Shown here in pieces: positions 8,326 to 17,408 of a DNA stretch of 64,000 bases. This DNA is from Lachnospiraceae bacterium (lineage in GTDB: Bacteria > Bacillota > Clostridia > Lachnospirales > Lachnospiraceae): positions 34,328-98,327 of the forward strand of contig JAEEYF010000014.1 of assembly GCA_016291655.1 (NCBI GenBank). The letters are read 5' to 3'. The notes under the pieces were generated by a model, which did not search any database, had not been told where the DNA came from, and saw only the letters and a program-made list of their open reading frames with translations. Made by a program: the position numbers and the translations under genes. Each line of letters starts with the position of its first letter. Position 1 is the stretch's first letter.

Positions 8326-10653
8326 ATGAGCAGTTATCCATTAAAAATCGGAGAACCTAACATAATACCCAAGGGTACGGTGATCTTTGAAGAAAAAGAT
8401 CCCTTGACATGCATATGCGCGGTCATCAAAGGCTCGGTAACGGCGCAGAACGAGTATATCAAAACAGATCTGCCCACAGGTACTTTTATAGGTATTCCCG
8501 ACAGCATAAACAGAAGATATCTTTTGAATTACGTTGCAGGTCCGAGTTGTGTGCTATATGCTTTTCCCGTAGTGGAATTCTCGGGGCTTAAGAACCTGCT
8601 TTCCACATCCAACAAGGACTACAAAGGACTTGTGGTCACTTCTCTCACCAAGATCTACGGTGAATTCATGAAGACGAATGAGCGCTATCTGGCTCTTGCA
8701 GACAAACTTTACCCCGTACTCAAAGATAATTATGAAAAATACGTAAAAGCCTGTAAAGACGGAGGTATGGCCATTGACGAGATCACGGGCATAGACGAAC
8801 TGAAGGCATATGAGGATAACGATCCGATACCTCAGTCGGTCAGAGATTATTATATAGAGCTTTCCGTGGTTCCGGGCAGCGTCATCAAGGCGTTTTTCGG
8901 TGATTCCCTTGAGATGGTGATGAGGACCGTTGAGGAAACATCTTCGGCCATACTTAAAATGCTGAACAATACACTGGACGTGGGTGCTTATATAAGTGAT
9001 CATTATCCGGTCATATATAACGAAGGCGACAACAATCTGCTCAGCAGAGCTGCTCAGCTTTCCGTTGAACTGCAAAAGATGGGAAGGCCTGACAGAACGT
9101 TGGAAAACATATGCACGGAACTCAGAGACTTTTATATCAAAGCCGAAAAAACGGTCGTTGAATGCATGGGCGGAGTGCGCGCGGTGAACAGAGAGAGGCT
9201 CATGAAGATCGTGCAATCCGCGGAAGAGGGAGAGGAAGTTGAGATCCCCACAGCGGAAAGTTCGGCAGCCAGAGATGAGGACCTTTACAGAAGTCTTAAG
9301 AATTCGCTCAGAACCATACTTGCTTTCGGTAACATTATGGAAGGCGATGCGAAGGATATCGAGCAGGACATCAACAGGTTTGTGGATTTTAAAGACAGAC
9401 TCAGCAATGAAGAGCATGAAAGGAAGACCAGACGCAGTATTGCGGATGCCTTTTACAAGATATACAAGCAGGTGTTCCTAGCCAGCCTCAACAGCACCAG
9501 AATACCCAAGCCCGTTGAACTGTTCCTGAATTTCGGGTATATGGACGAAAGACTGTTGACAAAGGAACAGGCCATAGAACTGTGTAAACTGAATTTCCAG
9601 ACAAAGAAGAAGTATTTCTGCCATATGTACACCATACCCGAGTGGCTCAGAGCTATATATGACGGCAGAAAGGAACCTTCCAAGAACGAATTTGACCTTG
9701 AGTACAATGAAGCCTTAAGAGAACTTCTTAAGAACAGGGAGATCGACGAAAAGGAAGCGAAAGCCCGTCAGAACGATCGGGACAGGAAGCTGGATTTTGA
9801 AATCTTCAATCTGTTCAGATATACCGAGCGTATAGTAAACGGATCGCTCAGTACGTTTGTACCCGTTCTTTGCAGCGATCAGCTGGCAGGCAGCCTTTTA
9901 AAAAGTCTGGTTACCAAGGACAGGATGGGACAGACCGTGGAAAGATACCGGGAACTGGATTTTTCTGCTTTTCATCGTGAACTGTTCTTTGCCGATAAGA
10001 AACAGGAGATCGAGAAGGAAAACGTTATGCTGGAGGTTGCTCCCGACATAATCCTTTTCCCCTGCTTCGGATCAAATGCGACCATGTGGCAGGAGATCAG
10101 CTGCAAGCATCGTGACAGTGCGGGAAGATTCCTTTTCCCGATAATGGTGGAAGGTTCTCTTGACGATCTTTATATCAGAAACCTTGCCCGTTTTCGTTGG
10201 GAACTTTGCAGGACCATGCAGGGCTCCGCATGGAACAATATACACTTTAAATCTCTCACCTCCGAGTACTCGGATTACATTCAGTGCTACAGAAAAAACA
10301 GGGATCTTACCGATGACAGAAAGGAAAAGATCAAGGCTCAGCTTGTTAAAGGAAAGAACAATACCCGAGAAGTATTTGTTCAGGACTATGAGCAATGGAT
10401 CAAATTCGAATCCCAGGGAGGCTTGAAGCTTAACAAGCCCTCTCGTGAGATATTGGCAACCTATTGTCCTTTTAACAGGGAGATACGTCAAAGTCTCGAG
10501 ACACAGCCTGCATTTGCGGACGCGATCGGAAGATACAACAGAGAGACTCAGAAAAAAGTAAAGGAGCTGGAGCTTCGATATCGCGCTCTGGAAAAGACTA
10601 AAGAAATACCGGAAATTATGCTTAATACGTTGAAATTTTATAAGGAGATGTAA
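8326..10653 (+). CDS. Large cytoplasmic protein with cyclic-nucleotide-binding-like N-terminus
   Basis: Residues about 5-100 resemble a cyclic nucleotide-binding (cupin-type) beta-roll: IIPKGTVIFEEKDP then ICAVIKGSV then LPTGTFIG match the usual strand order, but the phosphate-binding cassette (RxA/T) is not evident, so cNMP binding is doubtful. The rest (100-775) is helical and charged with no enzyme motif I recognise and no membrane segment. The ATG at 8326 is chosen because GGAGG lies 6 bp upstream; a GTG at 8287 overlaps the tadA stop but has no ribosome site. The next gene, a TPR/ATPase protein, follows after 9 bp, so the two are almost certainly expressed together. Function unknown; a scaffold or sensor in a stress or secretion-related complex is only a guess. 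Confidence 0.7.
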   Translation: MSSYPLKIGEPNIIPKGTVIFEEKDPLTCICAVIKGSVTAQNEYIKTDLPTGTFIGIPDSINRRYLLNYVAGPSCVLYAFPVVEFSGLKNLLSTSNKDYKGLVVTSLTKIYGEFMKTNERYLALADKLYPVLKDNYEKYVKACKDGGMAIDEITGIDELKAYEDNDPIPQSVRDYYIELSVVPGSVIKAFFGDSLEMVMRTVEETSSAILKMLNNTLDVGAYISDHYPVIYNEGDNNLLSRAAQLSVELQKMGRPDRTLENICTELRDFYIKAEKTVVECMGGVRAVNRERLMKIVQSAEEGEEVEIPTAESSAARDEDLYRSLKNSLRTILAFGNIMEGDAKDIEQDINRFVDFKDRLSNEEHERKTRRSIADAFYKIYKQVFLASLNSTRIPKPVELFLNFGYMDERLLTKEQAIELCKLNFQTKKKYFCHMYTIPEWLRAIYDGRKEPSKNEFDLEYNEALRELLKNREIDEKEAKARQNDRDRKLDFEIFNLFRYTERIVNGSLSTFVPVLCSDQLAGSLLKSLVTKDRMGQTVERYRELDFSAFHRELFFADKKQEIEKENVMLEVAPDIILFPCFGSNATMWQEISCKHRDSAGRFLFPIMVEGSLDDLYIRNLARFRWELCRTMQGSAWNNIHFKSLTSEYSDYIQCYRKNRDLTDDRKEKIKAQLVKGKNNTREVFVQDYEQWIKFESQGGLKLNKPSREILATYCPFNREIRQSLETQPAFADAIGRYNRETQKKVKELELRYRALEKTKEIPEIMLNTLKFYKEM

Positions 10654-10662
10654 TTCGAGACA

Positions 10663-12783
10663 ATGAATGACCGGAATTTGGACAGATTAAAAGAATTGGT
10701 CGCTGACGAGAAATTTGATGAAGCGATCACGCTGCTCGCAAGGATCAATGAGAAGCACGCCAAAACAGCATCCGATTTTATCGCGCTTGCCAAGACCTAC
10801 GGTAAAAGAGGCGATTTTGCAAGATCGGAGAAACTGTTTAAAAAAGCCTATCGACTGCGACCTTCAAAACTCATGTATCATGATGTTATGGATGTCTGTC
10901 TCGAAACCGGCCATATCAAGGATGCGGAAGAATATCTGGCTGAATATGAGGGCCTGCCCTCACATGATGAATACAGTTGCGCCGTATACAATTACAAGAT
11001 CCTTAAGAAGAAGGACGCGGACAGAAAAACGGTCATAGAAGCACTTGAAAAGATCAACGCTGCAGAATATACCGAGAAGTGGGCATATGAACTGGCAAAA
11101 CAGTACTATAAGGCGGGCATGGAAACGGAATGTAAGGGAGAGTGCGAGAAGATAGTAAAAGCCTTTGAGTACAGTCCGGTTTCTTCCAAGGCAAAAATGC
11201 TCCTGGCCTTCTACAACGGAGAGGTTACCGCGGAAGAGATCAAGAATTCCGTTCCCTCCAGAGTGAGAAGAATGGGCGAAGAGGTCAGAGAAGCCGAGAT
11301 GATGGCTCATCCCGAGGAGGAGAGGCTTAACGATAAGGCTGCGGTGGATGTTGAAACTGCTGTGTTTACCGAGGTCTCGCCGGATGATATGGCTTCTGCG
11401 ATAATAGAAGCCGAATCAACCTATGGTCTGGAGGACATAGCCAAGGGTGTCAGGGACATCATTGACCAGGAAATGAGCAATGAGCCTGTTATAGAAGAGA
11501 TCAGTGCGGAGCATTCGGATCCCGAAATAGAGGAGATCAGTGCGGAGCATTCGGATCCCGAAATAGAGGAGATCAGTGCGGAGCATTCAGACCCCGAAAT
11601 AGAGGAGATCAGTGCGGAGCATTCGGACCCCGAAATAGAAGAGATCAGTGCGGAACATTCGCCTGAAGATACAGAGGAAAAGGTATTGACGGAAGGCACC
11701 GAAAACGGTTACGGACCGGAGGATTTCGGAGTTGTTTCGGAAGAAGATACCGAAGAGGAAGACACGGATTCTATGCCTCATTTTGATGAGGAATGGTATA
11801 TGAAGAGAGGCAGGAAAGCCGCTGACGATGAAGCGAACGAAGGCACGGAAGCGGGGGATGCGATAGACGATGAGCAGGATATCAAGCTTCGCAAGCGTTC
11901 CAAGAGCGGACTTGAAGAAGGCTTTATGCGGGAGCTCAACAGCAGCCGGTTTGAGAGATCTATGCCCCAGTATGTTTTGTATGCCCCCAAGATGAACTTT
12001 TCAAAGTCGGAGATCAAAGAAGGAAAACTCAAGTCTCTGATCCTTGAAAACAATATCGATCTGGAAGGCATATGCAAGAATTTTTTCAGGATCGACGACG
12101 TCAGACGTTCAATCCTCAAGTCTCTGGAACTTGCGGCAAATGAAAGAGGCGGTCTCTGCTTTGTGATAACCGGTGATGAACAGACGGGAAAGAGTACGCT
12201 TGCCCTGGCCATGATCAGACTTATGTACGGCATGGGTATAGTGGATTGGGAAAAAACCGCCAAGATCAAGGGTGAAAAACTGAACAGGATCAATCTTGCG
12301 GATAAAGCACAGGAACTTAAGGACTGCAATATTCTTGTGGAAAATGCGGGAGAACTTTCGGGAAAAACCCTGAGAGATCTGGTGGAAACCTTTGGACAGA
12401 GAAGAGCCAACGTTTGTCTTATTCTTGAGGACAATATGAAGAGTATTAACGGTCTGTTCAGGAATAACGATGAATATAACGGGAAATTCAATAACAGGAT
12501 ACATCTCCCCAAATTCGGAACGGATGAACTGATGGGGTTTGCATATGATGTATTTGACGATGCGGATTATTCGATCGAGGCAAAGGCTGCGGATGTATTT
12601 AAAAAGCTGATCGTTAAAAAGAATTCATCCTCAGAACCTAAACTGCCCATGGTCATAAAAATGGCTGAAGAAACCGTTGCAAGAGCCGATGAGCGCCTTG
12701 CTCCGGACATATTAAAAATGGCCGCGGAAGCGACCATTGAAAATTTCAACCTCATTATTTTGGAATCGGACATCAAACCTTGA
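10663..12783 (+). CDS. TPR protein with acidic tandem repeat and degenerate AAA-type ATPase domain
   Basis: The 706-residue protein has three parts. Residues 1-210 are helical with TPR-like spacing (FARSEKLFKKAYRLRPSK is one TPR). Residues about 278-335 hold a 12-residue repeat with consensus EEISAEHSDPEI, four full copies and a fifth partial, inside a long acidic, disordered region. Residues about 440-700 form a P-loop domain: Walker A GDEQTGKST (near 504), then ILVENAG where CbbX/SpoVK-type AAA proteins have hhxIDEAG, then VCLILEDN and a FNNRIHLPKFG segment like the arginine-finger region. The Walker B acid pair has become Glu-Asn, so ATP hydrolysis may be weak or lost. It lies 9 bp after the cyclic-nucleotide-binding-like gene. 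Its last 11 bp overlap a convergent gene. Function unknown. Confidence 0.75.
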   Translation: MNDRNLDRLKELVADEKFDEAITLLARINEKHAKTASDFIALAKTYGKRGDFARSEKLFKKAYRLRPSKLMYHDVMDVCLETGHIKDAEEYLAEYEGLPSHDEYSCAVYNYKILKKKDADRKTVIEALEKINAAEYTEKWAYELAKQYYKAGMETECKGECEKIVKAFEYSPVSSKAKMLLAFYNGEVTAEEIKNSVPSRVRRMGEEVREAEMMAHPEEERLNDKAAVDVETAVFTEVSPDDMASAIIEAESTYGLEDIAKGVRDIIDQEMSNEPVIEEISAEHSDPEIEEISAEHSDPEIEEISAEHSDPEIEEISAEHSDPEIEEISAEHSPEDTEEKVLTEGTENGYGPEDFGVVSEEDTEEEDTDSMPHFDEEWYMKRGRKAADDEANEGTEAGDAIDDEQDIKLRKRSKSGLEEGFMRELNSSRFERSMPQYVLYAPKMNFSKSEIKEGKLKSLILENNIDLEGICKNFFRIDDVRRSILKSLELAANERGGLCFVITGDEQTGKSTLALAMIRLMYGMGIVDWEKTAKIKGEKLNRINLADKAQELKDCNILVENAGELSGKTLRDLVETFGQRRANVCLILEDNMKSINGLFRNNDEYNGKFNNRIHLPKFGTDELMGFAYDVFDDADYSIEAKAADVFKKLIVKKNSSSEPKLPMVIKMAEETVARADERLAPDILKMAAEATIENFNLIILESDIKP
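11494..11661 (+). repeat. 36-bp in-frame tandem repeat, four full copies plus a partial fifth
   Basis: Units start at 11494, 11530, 11566, 11602 and 11638 with a strict 36-bp period. Copies differ only at a few, mostly silent, third positions, which suggests recent expansion under coding constraint. Each unit encodes EEISAEHSDPEI. Confidence 0.95.
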
Positions 12784-13108
12784 AGGTGAGAGAAACATCC
12801 GTCTTTAAGGTTTGACCGCCTACGGAACGAACGTTTTTCGAAACGTTAAGGTTGTAGGAGGAATCCTTGGCATAAGCAGCTAAGGGCTCAATTTCGATCT
12901 CCTGAGTGTCACTGTTGTAGTGAATGGAGGTTTGGAGTTTGTTCCCGCTCAGATCGGTAACATTCAGGTTGTTATTGTTTACCGAGGCAGGATCAAGAGG
13001 GGCGGAAAATTTGATACGCCATACAAACTTGCCTGTCTTAAATTTTAATTTTTGTTTTACCTTGCCTTCAACTTCGTGGGGGGTGGATTCAATGTTGATA
13101 AAGTCCAT
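12773..13108 (-). CDS. Stand-alone bacterial Ig-like (Big_5/SbsA-type) domain protein
   Basis: The 111-residue protein is one beta-rich domain: FSAPLDPASVNNNNLNVTD, a middle strand pair, PLAAYAKDSSYNLNVSKNV and a closing LTFKV strand follow the SbsA/Big_5 Ig-like pattern. Such domains are normally modules of large surface proteins. Here there is no signal peptide, lipobox or anchor, so the product looks cytoplasmic or is exported in an unknown way. GGAGG 7 bp before the ATG supports it as a real gene. Its stop lies inside the 3' end of the convergent TPR/ATPase gene. Function unknown. Confidence 0.75.
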   Translation of the reverse strand: MDFINIESTPHEVEGKVKQKLKFKTGKFVWRIKFSAPLDPASVNNNNLNVTDLSGNKLQTSIHYNSDTQEIEIEPLAAYAKDSSYNLNVSKNVRSVGGQTLKTDVSLTFKV

Positions 13109-13306
13109 AAATATTCCTCCGATTACGAACGCTAAACCGGGGTGACAGCGCCCGATATCCGCTGTTTTTTTTGTCTTTTATCAAGAAAAAATAACTGTCA
13201 CTATATGTTGGTATATCGGTATTTTAACACAGTTTATTTAGGAATGAAAGAAGAAAAAATTCCTTTACAAAAAGGTTATATTGAATTAATATTAAGAGTG
13301 ATACAA

Positions 13307-13338
13307 TTCCCCGTTTTTGTGTAATGCGATACGGGGAA
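13307..13338 (+). promoter_or_regulatory. murA upstream region with 5'-UTR hairpin
   Basis: A TACAAT box at 13302-13307 may be the -10 element; no good -35 is seen. Just after it TTCCCCGT (13307-13314) can pair with ACGGGGAA (13331-13338), an 8-bp stem in the murA leader. No T-run follows, so it is more likely a stability or regulatory hairpin than a terminator. Confidence 0.4.
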
Positions 13339-13363
13339 ATAAATTCTTTTGGGAGTTTTTTTG

Positions 13364-14662
13364 ATGGACCAGTATGTGATTAAGGGAGGCTCACCGCTTT
13401 GCGGGGAAGTCACAATAGGAGGAGCAAAGAATTCCGCTTTGGGGATTTTGGCGGCAACGACTCTGACTGAAGATACTGTTACGGTTAATAATGTCCCTAA
13501 CATTAAGGATATAGACTGTCTTCTTCTTGCATTGGAGGAGATCGGTGCTACCGTTGACAGACAAGATCTTCACACCGTCAAGATCAACGCAAAGGGCATA
13601 TCTCCCCTTTCTCTTGACAATGAATACCTGAGGAAAATCAGAGGCTCATATTACTTGATCGGAGCATTGCTCGGACGTTTTAAAAAGGCACAGGTTGTTC
13701 TGCCCGGCGGCTGTAACATAGGCAATCGTCCCATTGACCAGCACATCAAAGGGTTTGAAAAACTGGGAGCCAAGGTAGAGATCAAACACGGTATGGTTAT
13801 GGCGGAAGCTGAAGAACTTAGGGGAACGCACATTTTCCTTGATATCGTCAGCGTAGGTGCAACCATTAACATTATGCTTGCAGCTGTTCTTGCAAAGGGA
13901 CAGACTATTATAGAAAACGTAGCCAAAGAACCTCATGTTGTTGATGTGGCCAACTTCCTGAACAGCATGGGCGCAAACATCAAGGGTGCGGGAACCGATG
14001 TTATCAGGATCCGCGGAGTTGAACGACTGCATGGAAGCACCTATTCCGTTATCCCGGATCAGATCGAAGCGGGAACATTTATGATAGCTGCAGCTGCCAC
14101 ACGTGGGGATATTGTTCTGGACAATGTTATTCCCAAGCATTTGGAAGCTGTTACCGCAAAACTCATAGAAATGGGCGTTTCTGTTGAGGAAAAGGATGAT
14201 GCGGTCCATGTATATACCAATGACAGGACTGAGAACACCCACATCAAGACCATGCCTTATCCCGGATTTCCCACCGATCTTCAACCGCAGATCACTATGC
14301 TGCTTGCGTTGTCGAACGGGACAAGCGTTATTACCGAAAGCATATTTGAAGCACGTTTCAAATATGTGGATGAGCTGGTCAGAATGGGCGCATCTATCAA
14401 GGTTGACGGCAATACCGCAGTGGTAGACGGTGTTGAAAGGCTTACGGGAGCGACCGTGTTCGCTTCGGATCTTCGTGCCGGAGCAGCGCTGGTTATAGCG
14501 GGACTTACGGCAGAAGGTGTTACCGTGGTTGAAAACATCGAATACGTTGAACGCGGCTATGAAGGCTTTGAAGAGAAACTCACAAAGCTCGGCGGCGTCA
14601 TCAAAAAGATGGACAGTGAGGACGAAAAGGCCTTCAGGAAGTTTCAGATAAAGGTTTCGTAA
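13364..14662 (+). CDS. murA: UDP-N-acetylglucosamine 1-carboxyvinyltransferase
   Basis: MurA (432 aa) transfers enolpyruvate from PEP to UDP-GlcNAc, the first committed cytosolic step of peptidoglycan synthesis. Marks are GGAKNSALGILAA (near 20), the active-site loop PGGCNIGNRPID with the catalytic Cys near residue 117, and GFPTDLQPQ (near 305). The Cys is kept, so the enzyme should be fosfomycin-sensitive. The ATG at 13364 is preferred over an upstream TTG because GGGAG lies 8 bp before it. A strong terminator follows the gene. Confidence 0.96.
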   Translation: MDQYVIKGGSPLCGEVTIGGAKNSALGILAATTLTEDTVTVNNVPNIKDIDCLLLALEEIGATVDRQDLHTVKINAKGISPLSLDNEYLRKIRGSYYLIGALLGRFKKAQVVLPGGCNIGNRPIDQHIKGFEKLGAKVEIKHGMVMAEAEELRGTHIFLDIVSVGATINIMLAAVLAKGQTIIENVAKEPHVVDVANFLNSMGANIKGAGTDVIRIRGVERLHGSTYSVIPDQIEAGTFMIAAAATRGDIVLDNVIPKHLEAVTAKLIEMGVSVEEKDDAVHVYTNDRTENTHIKTMPYPGFPTDLQPQITMLLALSNGTSVITESIFEARFKYVDELVRMGASIKVDGNTAVVDGVERLTGATVFASDLRAGAALVIAGLTAEGVTVVENIEYVERGYEGFEEKLTKLGGVIKKMDSEDEKAFRKFQIKVS

Positions 14663-14700
14663 ACCGATCGGAAAAAGGAAAAATATAAGGATAAAAATAT

Positions 14701-14738
14701 ACCGTAACCAATGCTTTAAAGCAGAGGTTACGGTTTTT
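14701..14738 (+). terminator. Rho-independent terminator after murA
   Basis: ACCGTAACC and GGTTACGGT arms, with an inner GCTTTAAAGC palindrome, followed by TTTTTT. It lies between convergent genes and may also slow transcripts of the HD-GYP gene on the other strand. Confidence 0.85.
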
Positions 14739-14745
14739 TGTTCAT

Positions 14746-15840
14746 TTAAACTATTCCGACAATATTTACGCTTCTGTCCGTTGACAGATCGATGCATTCC
14801 GAATTCAGAAGGCGAACGATGGGACGGGCGGGAGAGTGCTTGTTTACCATTACGATCTCTCCTATCTGTCCGTTGCTCAAAAGAACATACTGGTTCAGAT
14901 AAGTCGAAATAACATGTTCCATGAAGGTGAGCAGGTATTTCGGGTCATATTTGGACAAGCCGTCGTTTTCAAAGATGTTCAGAACCTCCAAAGGACAAAT
15001 GGGACCGCGGTAGCTTCTTGCAGCCGTCATTGCATCATAAACATCCGCAATGGCAACTATCTTGGCAAATTCATTGATATGACCGGCCATGAGTCCGTCG
15101 GGATAGCCGGAGCCGTCCGAACGCTCGTGGTGCTGCAACGCTGCAAGGGGGATCCTGGGATCGATGTTAATATCCTTGAGGAGTGTATAACCTGCTTTTG
15201 CATGACCTTTGATAATAGTGAACTCATCTGCGGTAAGGGCGCCCTTTTTCTTGAGGATGCTCTCGGGAACCGAAAGCTTTCCGATGTCATGAAGCAGACC
15301 GGAAAGGATGAGAGTATCGGAGTCATACTTGTTAAAGCCGAGCCATTGAGCAAAGACAGTGCATATTATGGCTACGTTGAGACCGTGAACGAAAGTGATG
15401 TCATCAAGGTCCCTGATACACATGAGCATATCGAAAAGCTGTCCGTGGCTTGCAACCGTGTTGTAAACGTCCGCAACATTATTTAAAAGAACTTCGGTAT
15501 CGAGTCCCCTGCCTGTTTCGACAAAGGCCCTCATCCTGTCTTCAACGCTGTTCAATGAGCGGGCATAGGTGCTGGAAAAATTCTTGAAATCATCGCTCTT
15601 TTTAACGAACTCGGTATAACTTACAAAGTTTTCCGGCGTTTTCTTAACCTTTTGAGGTCTTTTCCTGACTTCATAAGAGACTGTGACTTCACGGATCGAG
15701 TAAAACTTAAGACGGGTAATGCTGTGATCGGATAAAACTGTTCCCGCGCTGAGAACCAGCTGATCGACGGCATTATAAACGTCTTCTGTCAGTACCATTC
15801 CGGGCTTTACTTTTGTGATTGAAATTCTTTCAGTCTTCAA
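14746..15840 (-). CDS. HD-GYP domain protein, probable c-di-GMP phosphodiesterase
   Basis: The 364-residue cytoplasmic protein has a short N-terminal module (1-60, beginning with VKPGMVLTEDVYN) and an HD-GYP domain at about 145-320. All core motifs are present: LLHDIGK (near 184), then HHERSDGSGYP (near 240) and IVAIADVYDAMT. This class hydrolyses cyclic di-GMP with a bi- or trinuclear metal centre. No sensor domain or membrane segment is present. A paralogue with the same layout but a damaged HD dyad lies at 24231-25313. It is a single gene facing murA. Confidence 0.9.
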   Translation of the reverse strand: MKTERISITKVKPGMVLTEDVYNAVDQLVLSAGTVLSDHSITRLKFYSIREVTVSYEVRKRPQKVKKTPENFVSYTEFVKKSDDFKNFSSTYARSLNSVEDRMRAFVETGRGLDTEVLLNNVADVYNTVASHGQLFDMLMCIRDLDDITFVHGLNVAIICTVFAQWLGFNKYDSDTLILSGLLHDIGKLSVPESILKKKGALTADEFTIIKGHAKAGYTLLKDINIDPRIPLAALQHHERSDGSGYPDGLMAGHINEFAKIVAIADVYDAMTAARSYRGPICPLEVLNIFENDGLSKYDPKYLLTFMEHVISTYLNQYVLLSNGQIGEIVMVNKHSPARPIVRLLNSECIDLSTDRSVNIVGIV

Positions 15841-15898
15841 ATTAGCCTCCTGTGGCCGTTACATCTGCAATAAAGATCAAATCATGGTTAATCCGGTA

Positions 15899-17089
15899 TC
15901 AGAATAAATATTTTTTAAGGGCTTCAGTCTTGTCTATGCGCTCCCAGGGAAGATCGATATCGGTTCTTCCGAAATGACCGTAGGAAGCGGTCTGCTTGTA
16001 TATGGGTCTTCTGAGATCGAGCATATTAATGATGCCTGCGGGACGGAAATCAAAGTTTTCTTTGACGATCTTGGTAAGGATAACATCAGAAAGCTTACCG
16101 GTACCAAAAGAATCCACCATAACAGAGGTGGGCTCCGCAACGCCTATGGCATAGGAAAGCTGGATCTCACACTTGTCGGCAAGACCTGCGGCAACAAGGT
16201 TTTTAGCCGCATATCGAGCTGCATAGGAAGCAGAACGGTCAACCTTGGTGCAATCTTTTCCGGAGAAAGCTCCGCCGCCGTGTCTTGCATAACCGCCGTA
16301 GGTGTCTACGATGATCTTTCTTCCCGTAAGACCCGAGTCTCCGTTGGGGCCGCCTACTACAAAGCGTCCGGTGGGATTTATAAAGAACTTGGTCTGTCCG
16401 TCAACAAGTGAAGGCGGAAGAACGGGGTCGATCACGTATTTTGCCACATCGGCGTGTATCTGCTCCTGAGGAATCTCAGGGGAATGTTGTGTGGAAACAA
16501 CAACGGTGTCTATATGTATGGGATGACCTGCCTCGTCATATTCGACGGTAACCTGTGATTTTCCGTCGGGACGAAGATAGGGGAGTATCCCTTCTTTACG
16601 GACCTTGGTGAGTTGTCTTGTAAGTTTGTGGGCAAGAGAAATGGGATAAGGCATATATTCCTCGGTCTCATTGGTAGCATAACCGAACATCATGCCCTGG
16701 TCTCCGGCGCCTATGGCAGCGATCTCATCCTCTGACATTTTTCCGTTCTTTGCTTCATAGGCCTTGTCAACGCCCATGGCAATATCGGGAGACTGTTTGT
16801 CGAGCGCGATCATAACGCTGCATGTGTTACCGTCGAAGCCAATTTCCGAGCTGGTGTAACCTATGTCGCAAACGGTCTTACGAACTATGCTCTGATAGTC
16901 AACGTTTGCTGTGGTTGTAATTTCACCCATAACAAGAACAAAACCGGTAGAGCAGCATGTTTCGCAAGCTACCCTTGCCATAGGGTCCTGTGCCATGATG
17001 GCGTCCAGAATCGCATCCGAAACATTGTCGCAGACTTTGTCGGGATGTCCTTCCGTAACTGACTCGGATGTAAATAATCTTTTATCCAT
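15899..17089 (-). CDS. metK: S-adenosylmethionine synthase
   Basis: MetK (396 aa) makes SAM from methionine and ATP. Signatures are [15 protein letters not shown] at the start, [12 protein letters not shown] (near 127) and the P-loop-like [17 protein letters not shown] (near 270). Length is typical. GGAG 6 bp upstream supports the ATG. A TTGACA promoter lies only about 35 bp upstream of the gene, so there is no room for a SAM riboswitch in the leader; control must be elsewhere. Confidence 0.97.
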   Translation of the reverse strand: MDKRLFTSESVTEGHPDKVCDNVSDAILDAIMAQDPMARVACETCCSTGFVLVMGEITTTANVDYQSIVRKTVCDIGYTSSEIGFDGNTCSVMIALDKQSPDIAMGVDKAYEAKNGKMSEDEIAAIGAGDQGMMFGYATNETEEYMPYPISLAHKLTRQLTKVRKEGILPYLRPDGKSQVTVEYDEAGHPIHIDTVVVSTQHSPEIPQEQIHADVAKYVIDPVLPPSLVDGQTKFFINPTGRFVVGGPNGDSGLTGRKIIVDTYGGYARHGGGAFSGKDCTKVDRSASYAARYAAKNLVAAGLADKCEIQLSYAIGVAEPTSVMVDSFGTGKLSDVILTKIVKENFDFRPAGIINMLDLRRPIYKQTASYGHFGRTDIDLPWERIDKTEALKKYLF

Positions 17090-17123
17090 AGTACTCCTTT
17101 ATAATTTTAATATGTTAACTCTT

Positions 17124-17151
17124 ATAATAACCCAAATAACGGTTTTGTCAA
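17124..17151 (-). promoter_or_regulatory. metK promoter
   Basis: On the minus strand: consensus TTGACA (17146-17151), 16 bp, TATTAT (17124-17129), then a roughly 30-nt leader to the metK ATG. Confidence 0.6.
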
Positions 17152-17290
17152 GAAAAAAGAAGATTAACAGGAGCGGGGGGATTTGGTGCGAAGGCGGGAA
17201 AATTCGGCTGTTTTGACAGTGTTAGCGTGTACTAACGGGCGCGTGGATGCGGGGCCCGCCGACACTCTGTGAGCAGTTACATCGCTAAAA

Positions 17291-17367
17291 CCTGTCGAGA
17301 CCTGTCACAATCTGTCGTAACAAAAATTTTATCTATATATACAAAAGTTTATTAAATGTGCTATAAT
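17291..17367 (+). promoter_or_regulatory. Promoter of the two-component operon with three CTGTC direct repeats
   Basis: CTGTC occurs at 17292, 17302 and 17312, exactly one helical turn apart, followed about 45 bp later by a perfect TATAAT (17362-17367) with no good -35 box. This layout is typical of a promoter activated by an OmpR-family regulator bound in tandem. The regulator encoded by the same operon is the obvious candidate, but that is inferred. The rest of the 319-bp gap back to metK holds a GC-rich patch with small palindromes (17215-17266) and nothing coding. Confidence 0.55.
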
Positions 17368-17408
17368 CAACAGATAAGTATGGACAGGGGACCGTACGTG
17401 GAGGGATT

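Noticed and set aside
11421..11699. A 92-codon minus-strand frame with repeated SECSALISSISG units
   Set aside because: It is the shadow of the 36-bp coding repeat on the other strand; its regular look comes only from the repeat.
17090..17160. A SAM riboswitch before metK
   Set aside because: The promoter lies too close to the start codon and no SAM-I type pairing or terminator is present.
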